Shown here: in pieces, positions 34,899 through 43,623 of the stretch
Position numbering within the stretch: position 1 is the stretch's first letter
Layout: the number at the start of each line of letters is the position of its first letter
From: Cytophagales bacterium
GTDB taxonomy: Bacteria; Bacteroidota; Bacteroidia; Cytophagales; Cyclobacteriaceae
Direction: 5' to 3'
Length of the DNA: 64,000 bases
NCBI GenBank assembly: GCA_013298505.1
Contig: JAAFHY010000001.1
Location: 1 to 64,000, forward strand
Program-made: the position numbers and the translations under genes
The notes under the pieces: model-generated
What the model was told of the DNA's origin: nothing
Databases searched by the model: none
The model's input: only the letters and a program-made list of their open reading frames with translations

Positions 34899-35675
34899 AT
34901 GCGAACTTTATCACTTATCGTACTATCGCTTTTTTCGCTCGCTGTTAGTGCTCAAATTCGACTTGAAAAATTAGAACTATCAGCGAAGCAATCTTTCAAA
35001 ATTACAGGGTCAGATATTTTAGTAGTCGATACGCTCATCATGCGAGACTCCTCACGCATTTACCTCAATCCATCCATCAAAGAAAACGTCATCAACGCCA
35101 AGGTATTGATTGTTGGCAAAGGTTGCGTCATTGATGGCAGAGGACAAAAAGGAACTAAAGGAACTATGGGGCAAGCAGGCAATCGGCAAAATGCACCATG
35201 CAGCGCGGGGGGCGATGGCACCAACGGGGCAAATGGCACCAACGGAAAAGATGGGATAAATTTATCGCTTTACATTGGCTCACTAAAAATAAATGGTACG
35301 CTTACCATTGATCTAAACGGTGGAGACGGGGCCGATGGCGGAAGAGGCGGCAAAGGTGGAGATGGTGGTGCAGGCACGCGCGTATGCCGAGGTGGAAATG
35401 GCGGCAAAGGAGGAAATGGTGGCAACGGAAGTAATGGAGGAAATGGAGGAAAAATGGTTGTTAGCTGTAAAAATTGTTCAGACTTGTACCTGCTACAAAA
35501 CCACCAATTATTCTTAAAAACCTATGGCGGCTTTGCTGGCTCTGCTGGCGATTTTGGTAGCGGAGGCTATGCCGGCTTAGGCCCCAAGCTGGATGGAAAA
35601 AATGGAACACGCGGGCAGCCCGGGCAAAACGGAACCGCAGGAAAGACAGGAATCATCTCGCTCGAAAAAAATTGA
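34899..35675 (+). CDS. Exported glycine-rich protein with collagen-like runs
   Basis: About 258 residues follow a signal peptide (LSLIVLSLFSLAVSAQ). An N-terminal beta-rich part (ILVVDTLIMRDSSRIYLNP) resembles the first turns of a right-handed beta-helix. It leads into glycine-rich runs in GxxG spacing (GQKGTKGTMGQAG; GADGGRGGKGGDGG; GNGGKGGNGGNGSNGG), separated by two ordinary strands (LSLYIGSLKINGTLTIDL; LYLLQNHQLFLKTYGG). A surface or matrix role is likely, but no family was identified. The stop overlaps the region before recJ. Confidence 0.65.
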   Translation: MRTLSLIVLSLFSLAVSAQIRLEKLELSAKQSFKITGSDILVVDTLIMRDSSRIYLNPSIKENVINAKVLIVGKGCVIDGRGQKGTKGTMGQAGNRQNAPCSAGGDGTNGANGTNGKDGINLSLYIGSLKINGTLTIDLNGGDGADGGRGGKGGDGGAGTRVCRGGNGGKGGNGGNGSNGGNGGKMVVSCKNCSDLYLLQNHQLFLKTYGGFAGSAGDFGSGGYAGLGPKLDGKNGTRGQPGQNGTAGKTGIISLEKN

Positions 35676-35677
35676 CT

Positions 35678-37378
35678 ATGCGAAAAAGATGGATCTACAA
35701 ACCACTTCCAAGCTTTGCGCAAGTTGACGAACTCAGTAAAAGCATCAACGTAACTAGTCACATCGCCACCATTCTATTGCAACGCGGAGTTGACTCGTTC
35801 GAGTCGGCCAAAAGATTTTTTCGCCCATCGCTCGAACACTTGCACGATCCGTTTGCCCTGAAGGACATGGCGAGTGCAGTTGATAGACTAAAGCGAGCCA
35901 TTAATGCAAACGAAAAAATACTCATCTACGGAGATTACGATGTGGATGGTACTACCGCAGTAGCATTGGTTTATAGTTACCTGAAAAGTTTTTATCCCCA
36001 TTGCGATTTTTACATTCCCGATCGCTATGCCGAAGGCTACGGAGTTTCTGAAGTTGGAATTAAGTGGGCCGAAGAAAATGGTTTTAGTTTAATCATTGCC
36101 CTCGACCTTGGAGTAAAAGCAATTGACGCTGTTACGCTGGCCACTTCTAAAAATATTGATTTCATTATTTGCGATCATCACCTTCCAGGAGCTTCCATCC
36201 CACATGCAGTAGCTGTGCTAGATCCAAAACGTAGCGATTGTAGCTATCCGTTTAAAGAACTGAGCGGCTGCGGCCTTGGGTTTAAGTTGATACAAGCGTA
36301 CGCTCAAAAATTTGGTAACAAAGAAGATATCTATCAGTACTTAGACTTAGTGGCCGTGAGCATCGCCTCAGACATCGTTCCGGTTACAGATGAGAATAGA
36401 GTGTTGGCTCACTTCGGGATTAAAAAATTAAATCAAAACCCGTTGCCGGGATTAAAAGCCCTAAAAGAAATTGCCGCCATTAAAACCGATCTCGATATTT
36501 CGGCTATTGTATTTACGCTTGGGCCTCGTATAAATGCAGCTGGCCGTGTGGCGCATGCGCGCGCGGCCGTAGAACTACTGATAGCAAAATCAGAAGCCGA
36601 GGCTTTTGCTTGTGCCGAAAAAGTAAATCTAAAAAATGATTTAAGGCGCGAATTTGATTTAAGTATTACCGAAGAAGCCATTGCAATGATTGAGGGAGAT
36701 GCCTCTTTGCAAAAAAGAAAATCGACTGTTCTTTTCAAAAACACGTGGCACAAAGGTGTAATTGGCATAGTTGCTGCTAGGTGTGTAGAAAAATATTATC
36801 GCCCCACAGTGATCCTCACCGAATCGAACGACAAAATTACCGGCTCTGCACGCAGCGTAAAAGATTTTGATTTGTACGAAGCCCTAAATTCGTGCAGCGA
36901 TCTATTAGAAAAATTTGGTGGCCATAAGTATGCAGCAGGGCTAACACTCGAAAAAAATAACTTGCCAGCTTTTGAACAACGCTTTGAAGAAGTGGTGGCA
37001 AGAACCATAACCGAAGATATGCAAACGCCCGTGGTAGAAATTGATACGCCCATCAATTTCGATTCGATGACGGGCAAGTTCAACACGGTGCTAAAGCAAT
37101 TAGGGCCATTCGGGCCAGAAAATCAACGGCCTGTTTTTGAATCTTCCAACGTAACAGCCGTAAATTCATTATCGAGTTTTAAAGATCGCCATCTGCGATT
37201 TGTGGCCGGTCAGGCAGAAAACGAAACCACCTTCTATGCCGTGGGCTTTGATATGATTGAGCATTACAATAGATTGGCCAATGGCGATTCGTTTAAAATG
37301 GCTTATACCCTGGAAGAGAATACCTACAACGGAAACACCTCATTGCAACTTCGCATAAAAGATTTGACATTCGATTGA
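35678..37378 (+). CDS. recJ: Single-stranded-DNA-specific exonuclease RecJ
   Basis: About 566 residues carry the DHH-family metal motifs: [10 protein letters not shown] with D86, D88 and D90, and CDHH with D166, H167 and H168. Then come GLGFKL and GPRINAAGR, the DHHA1 part with [14 protein letters not shown] and [11 protein letters not shown], and a C-terminal OB-like domain. RecJ degrades single-stranded DNA 5' to 3' in recombination and mismatch repair. The ATG at 35678 is preferred to a TTG two codons earlier that overlaps the previous stop. lptB follows after one base. Confidence 0.95.
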   Translation: MRKRWIYKPLPSFAQVDELSKSINVTSHIATILLQRGVDSFESAKRFFRPSLEHLHDPFALKDMASAVDRLKRAINANEKILIYGDYDVDGTTAVALVYSYLKSFYPHCDFYIPDRYAEGYGVSEVGIKWAEENGFSLIIALDLGVKAIDAVTLATSKNIDFIICDHHLPGASIPHAVAVLDPKRSDCSYPFKELSGCGLGFKLIQAYAQKFGNKEDIYQYLDLVAVSIASDIVPVTDENRVLAHFGIKKLNQNPLPGLKALKEIAAIKTDLDISAIVFTLGPRINAAGRVAHARAAVELLIAKSEAEAFACAEKVNLKNDLRREFDLSITEEAIAMIEGDASLQKRKSTVLFKNTWHKGVIGIVAARCVEKYYRPTVILTESNDKITGSARSVKDFDLYEALNSCSDLLEKFGGHKYAAGLTLEKNNLPAFEQRFEEVVARTITEDMQTPVVEIDTPINFDSMTGKFNTVLKQLGPFGPENQRPVFESSNVTAVNSLSSFKDRHLRFVAGQAENETTFYAVGFDMIEHYNRLANGDSFKMAYTLEENTYNGNTSLQLRIKDLTFD

Positions 37379-37379
37379 T

Positions 37380-38120
37380 ATGATTTTAAGAGCCGAAAGT
37401 TTAGTAAAGAAATATAAAAAGCGCATAGTCGTAAATAACGTATCTGTGCAAGTTGGGCAAGGCGAAATAGTTGGATTACTTGGTCCAAACGGAGCAGGTA
37501 AGACTACTACTTTTTATATGACCGTTGGGTTGATTAAACCCAACGAAGGGAACATCTTTTTAGATCAGGAAAACATTACCGACTTACCGATGTACCAACG
37601 CGCCAAAAGGGGCATCGGATATTTGGCACAAGAAGCATCGGTGTTCAGATCGCTATCGGTAGAAGAAAATATTTTAGCCCCCCTCGAAATGCGAGAGATG
37701 TCCAAAGCTGCTCGTAAAGAAAAAGTGGAATCGTTACTCGAAGAGTTTAGCCTGACACACGTGCGCAAAAATTTAGGCATGGTGCTATCGGGCGGAGAAA
37801 GGAGAAGGACCGAAATAGCCCGGGCCTTGGCCGTAGATCCCAGCTTTGTATTGCTAGACGAACCCTTTGCGGGAGTAGATCCGATTGCAGTAGAAGAAAT
37901 TCAAGGCATTGTAGCGAAACTGAAAAAGAAAAACATAGGCATCCTGATTAGCGATCATAATGTGGATGAAACGCTTGCCATTACCGACCGTGCCTATTTA
38001 ATGGTAGAAGGAAAATTATTCAAAGCTGGCACGGCACAAGAACTGGCCGATGATCCGCTAGTGCGTAAAGTTTACTTAGGGCAAAACTTTCAATTGCGCA
38101 GAGCTAGGGTAGAGGCGTAA
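37380..38120 (+). CDS. lptB: LPS export ABC transporter ATP-binding protein LptB
   Basis: The 246-residue ATPase has Walker [11 protein letters not shown] (35-44), a Q-loop in YLAQEASVF, signature [15 protein letters not shown] and Walker [14 protein letters not shown] with a downstream SDHNV switch. The LSGGERRR variant and the compact size are those of LptB, which energises lipopolysaccharide transport from the inner membrane through LptFGC. It follows recJ by one base, and no lptF/G is in the window. Confidence 0.92.
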   Translation: MILRAESLVKKYKKRIVVNNVSVQVGQGEIVGLLGPNGAGKTTTFYMTVGLIKPNEGNIFLDQENITDLPMYQRAKRGIGYLAQEASVFRSLSVEENILAPLEMREMSKAARKEKVESLLEEFSLTHVRKNLGMVLSGGERRRTEIARALAVDPSFVLLDEPFAGVDPIAVEEIQGIVAKLKKKNIGILISDHNVDETLAITDRAYLMVEGKLFKAGTAQELADDPLVRKVYLGQNFQLRRARVEA

Positions 38121-38143
38121 GAAGTTCGCAATTCCAAAAAGTA

Positions 38144-39502
38144 TTAGTTCTTAATAACCCTCGTTATAGAATTACCAACCTGCAAGAAATAGATGCCAGC
38201 AGGCAATGATCTGGTATCTAAAACCGAGTTGCTATTTAATTCAGATATAAGAACCACCTCACCTAATGTGTTGAAAACAAAACCTACTGCATTAGGCTCT
38301 GATTCATTTTTGATGTTCACATTCAGCGAATTTGAAAACGGGTTAGGATATACTTCTGTTCTTACATCTTTCCGTTCGTTGGTTTGGGTAATCACAGGAA
38401 CAGGAAGATCAATGTCTTTAGTAAAAAAGAGAAACCCAACATCTTTGTAATTTATAGGGCTTCCAGAATACACCCCGCTCGCTCTGAGTACAATAGAATA
38501 TGGCTCATCGCGAACGATTTGAGGCGTTGAATTTAGTTTGATGGATGCAACCCTAACTTGCTTAGAATTTACTGTTGAGTCGTATTGCGTAAAATTTATA
38601 TTAGAAGCGATTTTAGGATCGTGGTTGAGTGCCCATGTTTTTGTTGCATCACTTTCTAAAAGCACCTTAATGGCTCTTGATTTTCCGCTCTCTACAAATA
38701 CTTTACCATTCGTATCTGCTATTGGATTGATGATTTCAATCTTTGAATCAGCATCATTTAAAATGATCTGAAAAGTTCGTTGAATGACATTAATAAGTTT
38801 TCCACTCGGATTGTATTGATAAATGTCTACGGAAAATAAATAATCTCCCAAGTAGGGGAAGGGTTGTCCTTCTTCGAGCCAGTTATCCCAAGTTACTAGT
38901 CCGTTATAATAATTAACCGCAAGGCTTTTAGGGATTTTTAAGTTATTGACTAGAATCCCGCTAGCTTGTAATACTATGCCTAACTGATACCGCAGATAAC
39001 CTCCATTAGTTGCAGAGCCTGCATTTGAAAAAGCATAGGATTGGTTGATGGTATTCTCTAAAATGGGATGAGTAAGAAACTCTGGAGTAGAGCAATCTTC
39101 ATCAGCATTTAAATTGGTTGTTAGTTGAATATAAAATTTAGCGTTAACGGAGTTAGTCATATTAAGTATTCCTTGCTTTAAGTTAGGCTCACTATAACTA
39201 ATCGTATAGATATTGCTTGAAGGGAATTTATGGTCTATTGAATACTCAACAATACCTACTCCAACATAACCAGGTAGTACAGTATTCTCCACCCGTGTTG
39301 TAGTATGAGTAGTTCCATCTCCAAAGGATAAAGTGCCGCTCTCAAACCTAACAGGAGAACCTAGATAGGTATATACTGTTATCTTTATTGTATAAGTTAG
39401 GCCATTAACTTTCTTGATTGAAATATAGCCACACCTTAAATGGGTTGCCTGAGCACTAAAGAATGCTACCCATGCAAACCCAAAAACGAGAAGCCTATTC
39501 AT
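38144..39502 (-). CDS. T9SS cargo protein, type A sorting domain (tandem copy 1)
   Basis: The 452-residue exported protein begins after its signal peptide with ATHLRCGYISIKKVNGLTYTIKITVYTYLGS. This is an N-terminal block common in Bacteroidota surface proteins. A central set of beta-domains follows, and the C-terminus is a type A sorting domain (VYPNPFSNSLNVNI ... LPAGIYFLQVGNSITRVIKN). The protein is thus secreted across the outer membrane by the type IX system. It is about half identical by eye to the next gene, a clear tandem duplication. Confidence 0.85.
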   Translation of the reverse strand: MNRLLVFGFAWVAFFSAQATHLRCGYISIKKVNGLTYTIKITVYTYLGSPVRFESGTLSFGDGTTHTTTRVENTVLPGYVGVGIVEYSIDHKFPSSNIYTISYSEPNLKQGILNMTNSVNAKFYIQLTTNLNADEDCSTPEFLTHPILENTINQSYAFSNAGSATNGGYLRYQLGIVLQASGILVNNLKIPKSLAVNYYNGLVTWDNWLEEGQPFPYLGDYLFSVDIYQYNPSGKLINVIQRTFQIILNDADSKIEIINPIADTNGKVFVESGKSRAIKVLLESDATKTWALNHDPKIASNINFTQYDSTVNSKQVRVASIKLNSTPQIVRDEPYSIVLRASGVYSGSPINYKDVGFLFFTKDIDLPVPVITQTNERKDVRTEVYPNPFSNSLNVNIKNESEPNAVGFVFNTLGEVVLISELNSNSVLDTRSLPAGIYFLQVGNSITRVIKN

Positions 39503-39575
39503 AGATTTTATCCCTTCTACTTGTAAAAATATCTACTTTTTCTTCAACAAAGTATACATCGGTAAAATCGGCAAT

Positions 39576-40925
39576 TCAATGCTTGATCAGTTTCGTTGTG
39601 ATCGTTCCAAATCTTAAAATATAAAAACCAGTAGGAAGAGAAGAGGTATCGATCGTTGATTCGGTGGTGCTCATTACATTATCCCCGAGTTGATTGTAGA
39701 GTTGAGTTTGACGATTGCTATCTTCCGGTAATTTCGTAAAAAAGAGGTAGTCTTTAAATGGATTTGGGTAAGCTACAAGAGTCTCAGATTTCGAGGCAAT
39801 AAATGGATCTGGTTTTGGATCCGGTTTGGGCGGAAGAACGATATCTTTGGTAAAGAAAAGAAAGCTAACATCCTGGTAAACGGGATTAAAATCTGGGCCT
39901 GACTTGGCTCTGAGAGCAATTACATACGGCTCATTTCGGATGATTTCCGGGGAAGAGATAAGCGTAATATCAGCCACTCTTACTTGTTTAGAATCCACGA
40001 TTGAATTGTATTGAACAAAGTCAATGTTTTTCTCAATGGCTGGATGGCTGACAAGACTCCAATCTTTCTCGGAAGCATCACTAGACATTATTAGTTTAAC
40101 CGTTTTGGTTTCCCCGTTCTCAACAAATATTTTTCCATTGAGGTCTTGGATGGGGTTTGAAATTTGAATTCCTCCCTCCCGATCTTCTAAGATAATCTGA
40201 AATGTTCGTTGAATTGTATTGATCAACTTACCTGTTGCATCAAATTGATAGATATTCAATGCGAATAAGTATTCTCCAACATACACCATGTCATCTTCCA
40301 GCTTGTTATCCCATGTTACCGTCCCATTGTAATAATTGACTGCGAGACTCTTAGGAATTCGTAATCCAGGGGCGAGAATATTTTTGTCTCTGTATACAAG
40401 ACCAAGATCATACCTTAAGTAACCACCTTGCGTTTCAAATGCAGCATTCGAAAAAGAGTATAACTGGCTAGTACTACTTTTTAAAATTGGATGAGTTAGG
40501 AACTCTGGTGTTGACGAATCTTCTTCTGCAATTAGGGTCGTCTTTAGCTGCATATAAAAAGGAGTATTGACTGAACCGTTTATATTAATAATTCCTGCAG
40601 CTAAGTTTCGTTCCCAATAAGAGATCGTGTATTCTCCATTTTTTGGAAAAGTGTGCTCAATGGAATATTCTACTATCCCAACACTTGGATAAATCGGTAG
40701 TATCGTGTTTTCAACCCGAGGCGTAGTGTGGGTTATCCCATCACCAAAACGCAATGCTCCTCCATCAAATCTTACTTGAGAGCCGGTATTTGTGTATACT
40801 GTTAACGTAACGGCATACGTGAGACCGTTTATTTTTTTTAACGAAATATACCCGCATCGAATATGCGTAGCCTGCGCACTTAGTTGAACAATGATTGCAA
40901 AACAAAGAATAGCTAGTCGTTTCAT
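39576..40925 (-). CDS. T9SS cargo protein, type A sorting domain (tandem copy 2)
   Basis: The 449-residue paralogue of the previous gene shares ATHIRCGYISLKKINGLTYAVTLTVYTNTGSQVRF, the HTTPRVENTILPIYPSVGIVEYSIEH segment and the ...LAVNYYNGTVTWDN block. It ends in its own sorting domain (AYPNPFKDYLFFTKL ... LPTGFYILRFGTITTKLIKH). A proline-lysine linker (PPKPDPKPDP) precedes the sorting domain in this copy only. Substrates are unknown, and it is probably surface-anchored or released. Confidence 0.85.
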   Translation of the reverse strand: MKRLAILCFAIIVQLSAQATHIRCGYISLKKINGLTYAVTLTVYTNTGSQVRFDGGALRFGDGITHTTPRVENTILPIYPSVGIVEYSIEHTFPKNGEYTISYWERNLAAGIININGSVNTPFYMQLKTTLIAEEDSSTPEFLTHPILKSSTSQLYSFSNAAFETQGGYLRYDLGLVYRDKNILAPGLRIPKSLAVNYYNGTVTWDNKLEDDMVYVGEYLFALNIYQFDATGKLINTIQRTFQIILEDREGGIQISNPIQDLNGKIFVENGETKTVKLIMSSDASEKDWSLVSHPAIEKNIDFVQYNSIVDSKQVRVADITLISSPEIIRNEPYVIALRAKSGPDFNPVYQDVSFLFFTKDIVLPPKPDPKPDPFIASKSETLVAYPNPFKDYLFFTKLPEDSNRQTQLYNQLGDNVMSTTESTIDTSSLPTGFYILRFGTITTKLIKH

Positions 40926-40950
40926 ACAGCATTTAAAACATAAAGATAAA

Positions 40951-41844
40951 CTATTTCATAAATCTTGTCCCTTGCAAGCCACCTGTATGCAATATCAGAA
41001 CCGTTGACCCCAGCTTAAAGTAACCTTGTCTAGTTAAATCAAAAATTCCCATCATCATTTTGACCGTGTAAACCTGATCCAACGGAAGTTGATAATTCAT
41101 TTTCATGTCTTCGATAAATGTCATCAATTCCCGAGTAGTTTTTCCATAGCCTCCAAAATGATAATCGATATTGATAGACCAGTTTGTTTTTTCTACTGAG
41201 GTGATTTTTTCTATTTCTTCTTTCAAAAATCCTCCTCCTTTCAACGAAGAAAACCCTATGATTTTTTTTGATGGATCGATACCTTTAATCATCCCAGCCA
41301 TTGTTCCTCCAGTGCCGATCGGCAAACACAAATAATCAAAGTCAACTTCTTTGCTTAGTTGATTAGCAAACTCCGCGCAGCCTTTAATGGCCAATTCGTT
41401 TGTTCCTCCTTCTGGGATTAAATAAAAATCTCCATACTGATCATTAAGCTTTGCTAAAAAATCCTTTTCCGTTTTTTTTCTATATGCTTCGCGCGAAACG
41501 TAATGTAATTTCATTCCACAGCTTTCCGCGAAAGCGAGTGTATGATTTAATGGTAGGGTTTCTTCGCCTCTAATGATGCCAATGGTTTTTAATCCTAGCT
41601 CTCGTCCCGCGGCAGCGGTAGCAAAAATGTGATTTGAGTAAGCACCCCCAAAAGTCAGGAGGGTGTGGTGGCCTAACTGTTGCGCTACTTCTAAATTGTA
41701 TTTCAACTTCCACCATTTATTGCCCGATACAGATGGGTGATTAAGGTCTTCGCGCTTGACTAATAATTTCAGCTTAGATGTACTGAGTAAAGGAGACCTT
41801 AATTCTATTAATGGCGTTGAGACATACTGTAATTGGGTTTGCAT
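40951..41844 (-). CDS. PLP-dependent deaminase, 1-aminocyclopropane-1-carboxylate deaminase / D-cysteine desulfhydrase family
   Basis: The 297-residue protein belongs to the tryptophan-synthase-beta fold. SVSGNKWWKLKYNL carries the cofactor lysine K43, GGAYSNHIFATAAAG binds phosphate, and IPEGGTNELAIKG and GTGGTMAGMIKG complete the site. Members deaminate ACC or desulfhydrate D-cysteine. The Bacteroidota type is usually annotated as D-cysteine desulfhydrase-like. It is shorter at the C-terminus than ACC deaminases. Two perfect inverted repeats lie in the divergent region upstream. Confidence 0.82.
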   Translation of the reverse strand: MQTQLQYVSTPLIELRSPLLSTSKLKLLVKREDLNHPSVSGNKWWKLKYNLEVAQQLGHHTLLTFGGAYSNHIFATAAAGRELGLKTIGIIRGEETLPLNHTLAFAESCGMKLHYVSREAYRKKTEKDFLAKLNDQYGDFYLIPEGGTNELAIKGCAEFANQLSKEVDFDYLCLPIGTGGTMAGMIKGIDPSKKIIGFSSLKGGGFLKEEIEKITSVEKTNWSINIDYHFGGYGKTTRELMTFIEDMKMNYQLPLDQVYTVKMMMGIFDLTRQGYFKLGSTVLILHTGGLQGTRFMK

Positions 41845-41861
41845 TAAACTAGTTTTTACTA

Positions 41862-41886
41862 TTTACTATTGATAGTCAATAGTAAA
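41862..41886. promoter_or_regulatory. Perfect 25-base palindrome in divergent promoter region, operator candidate
   Basis: Arms TTTACTATTGA (41862-41872) and TCAATAGTAAA (41876-41886) are exact reverse complements around TAG. It lies upstream of both the PLP enzyme and the radical SAM gene, so it is not a terminator of either. Dimeric-regulator binding is the simplest reading. Confidence 0.65.
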
Positions 41887-41940
41887 CTAAAATAGGTCCT
41901 TTAATCTAATTTGGCAGATTTTAATCTTCAATGCCTTGAA

Positions 41941-41959
41941 ATACTAAATATTTTAGTAT
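41941..41959. promoter_or_regulatory. Second perfect palindrome next to the radical SAM promoter
   Basis: ATACTAAA and TTTAGTAT flank TAT, an exact 8-3-8 inverted repeat ending 10 bases before the ATG. Its outer words resemble those of the palindrome at 41862 (TACTA/TAGTA). One regulator could bind both. Confidence 0.55.
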
Positions 41960-41968
41960 TTTTATTTG

Positions 41969-43021
41969 ATGGAAGATGATTACTTCAAAGGGCGTGGTGC
42001 ACAGATAAAAAGCGAAAACAGATTTCTAAAGTCGCACTATGTCACCGATCATATCGAAGGGTTGGATGAGCCACTGCTAGAAAACCCAAAGACTCAAATT
42101 TTTCATGAAAGCCCAAAAAAAATTCTGAACCGAGTTGATAGCCCCGACTTGGGCTTTGGCTACTCGATGAATCCATATCAGGGCTGCGAGCATGGTTGCA
42201 TTTATTGTTATGCACGCAACACACACGAGTATTATGGCTTTAGCGCAGGCTTAGATTTCGAAAGCAAAATTATTGTAAAGCAAAATGCCGCCCGACTTCT
42301 TGAACAAGAATTAGCAAAGCCAACATGGAACGCAGTGCCCATTATGCTGAGCGGTAACACCGATTGCTACCAGCCACAAGAAAAAAAGTTCGAGATCACC
42401 CGCGCTATGCTGAAGGTACTTGCGCAATATCGGCACCCTGTTAGCATCATTTCAAAAAACAGCTTGGTGCTTCGCGACTTAGATATCTTGCAAGATTTGG
42501 CATCAGATAATTTAGTGCATGTTTATATTTCCATTACTACGCTTGATGAAGAGTTACGTAGAACACTAGAGCCACGCACGGCAAGTTCAGTTAAAAGATT
42601 AAAAACAGTGGAGACTCTTGCTAAAGCGAACATACCCGTTGGCATTATGAACGCGCCCATCATTCCCGGATTAAATCACCACGAAATACCAGCGATATTG
42701 AAAGCGGCATCAGAACACGGGGCTCTCAATGCGGGTATGACGATTGTGCGATTGAATGGATCTCTTGGAAAAATTTTTGAAGACTGGCTCCGAAAAAATT
42801 TTCCAGATCGATTTGAGAAAGTATGGAATCAAATCTGTTCACTGCACGATGGAAACATAAACGATTCGCAGTTTGGTAGACGCATGCGTGGAGATGGAAA
42901 CATTGCTGATGCAATTCATCAATTATTTCGCTCTTCCAAGAAGAAATACTTTGCTGGCAAAGCAATGCCCGTTTATGATTTGACGAAGTTCAGGAAAGGC
43001 GGGATGTTGAGTTTGTTCTAG
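41969..43021 (+). CDS. Radical SAM protein, PA0069 / SplB-like family
   Basis: About 350 residues contain the [4Fe-4S] cysteines C73, C77 and C80 in YQGCEHGCIYCYAR. The SAM-binding strands VSIISKNSLVLRD and LVHVYISITTLDEELRRTLEPRT follow, and then a GIMNAPIIPGLN segment typical of the PA0069 family. These are relatives of spore photoproduct lyase found in many bacteria, and their substrate is not established. The ATG at 41969 is preferred to a TTG one codon before. The convergent SemiSWEET gene ends 20 bases away. Confidence 0.88.
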   Translation: MEDDYFKGRGAQIKSENRFLKSHYVTDHIEGLDEPLLENPKTQIFHESPKKILNRVDSPDLGFGYSMNPYQGCEHGCIYCYARNTHEYYGFSAGLDFESKIIVKQNAARLLEQELAKPTWNAVPIMLSGNTDCYQPQEKKFEITRAMLKVLAQYRHPVSIISKNSLVLRDLDILQDLASDNLVHVYISITTLDEELRRTLEPRTASSVKRLKTVETLAKANIPVGIMNAPIIPGLNHHEIPAILKAASEHGALNAGMTIVRLNGSLGKIFEDWLRKNFPDRFEKVWNQICSLHDGNINDSQFGRRMRGDGNIADAIHQLFRSSKKKYFAGKAMPVYDLTKFRKGGMLSLF

Positions 43022-43041
43022 TTATAACACTCATACATGGT

Positions 43042-43299
43042 CTAATTCTTAAACCTCAACTTGAAAAACAAGAGTATTGATGCTAAAATCAGCGTAAGCA
43101 AATTAGCCGCAATAACGGGAATATCCTTTACCAAAATTCCATAGACTAACCACATCGCCACACCAAGGCAAAATAAAGAAAACATGCCGAGTGATAAATC
43201 TTTTGCAGATTGACTCTTCCATGTTTTTATAACTTGCGGAAGAAATGCAATAGTGGTGAATGCGCCAGCAGATAGACCAAGAATTTGCGTTGGGTTCAT
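43042..43299 (-). CDS. SemiSWEET sugar transporter
   Basis: The 85-residue protein forms three helices of the MtN3/PQ-loop fold. LGLSAGAFTTIAFLPQVIKTWKSQSAKDLS contains the PQ motif that follows helix 1, then FSLFCLGVAMWLVYGILV and ANLLTLILASILLFFKLR. SemiSWEETs dimerise to move small sugars such as sucrose. The ATG at 43299 is chosen because a -7 box (TATCTTTG) lies across the alternative TTG eight codons earlier. It converges on the radical SAM gene. Confidence 0.9.
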   Translation of the reverse strand: MNPTQILGLSAGAFTTIAFLPQVIKTWKSQSAKDLSLGMFSLFCLGVAMWLVYGILVKDIPVIAANLLTLILASILLFFKLRFKN

Positions 43300-43317
43300 T
43301 TTCAGTTTATTATTTTG

Positions 43318-43325
43318 CAAAGATA
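43318..43325 (-). promoter_or_regulatory. -7 promoter box for the SemiSWEET gene
   Basis: Reverse-strand TATCTTTG matches TAnnTTTG exactly and lies 18 bases before the ATG at 43299. Confidence 0.6.
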
Positions 43326-43417
43326 CGGCTGTTGATAAATTACGGCTGGAAGATGTAACATTTTCTGATGCAGATGCAATTACAACGTTTGCGGAAATCT
43401 AGAGCAAAGATTTGAAT

Positions 43418-43534
43418 CTAGTCCTTTAGTTGATTTTGATAGTCTTCCATTCCTTCTTCTGCGATTGGAAGAGCGTCTGGATCATTGGCTGCTCTTTGAA
43501 ATGACCTCCTGTAATCTTTTCTTTCGGAGAAAAT
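43418..43534 (-). pseudogene. Possible remnant of a small gene (antitoxin-like composition)
   Basis: A frame of 38 codons on the reverse strand reads FSERKDYRRSFQRAAND and ends EEGMEDYQNQLKD, a mix of residues typical of a real small protein. It has no start codon, and an in-frame TGA (43535-43537) closes it upstream. The sequence just before continues in another frame (KELYKSLLNF), so a frameshift is likely. A TAATTTTG box at 43608-43615 could have been its promoter. The surrounding 43300-43623 stretch holds no other gene that I can support. Confidence 0.35.
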
Positions 43535-43623
43535 TCAGAAGAGACTTATAAAGCTCTTTACCCAATTTACGATTCTAATTTTCACTTTCAAAAAACAAAT
43601 GTCTAAGCAAAATTATCAAAAAA

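Noticed and set aside
43322-43402. Forward frame DKLRLEDVTFSDADAITTFAEI before a stop
   Set aside because: It overlaps the SemiSWEET promoter, has no start codon and is too short to support.
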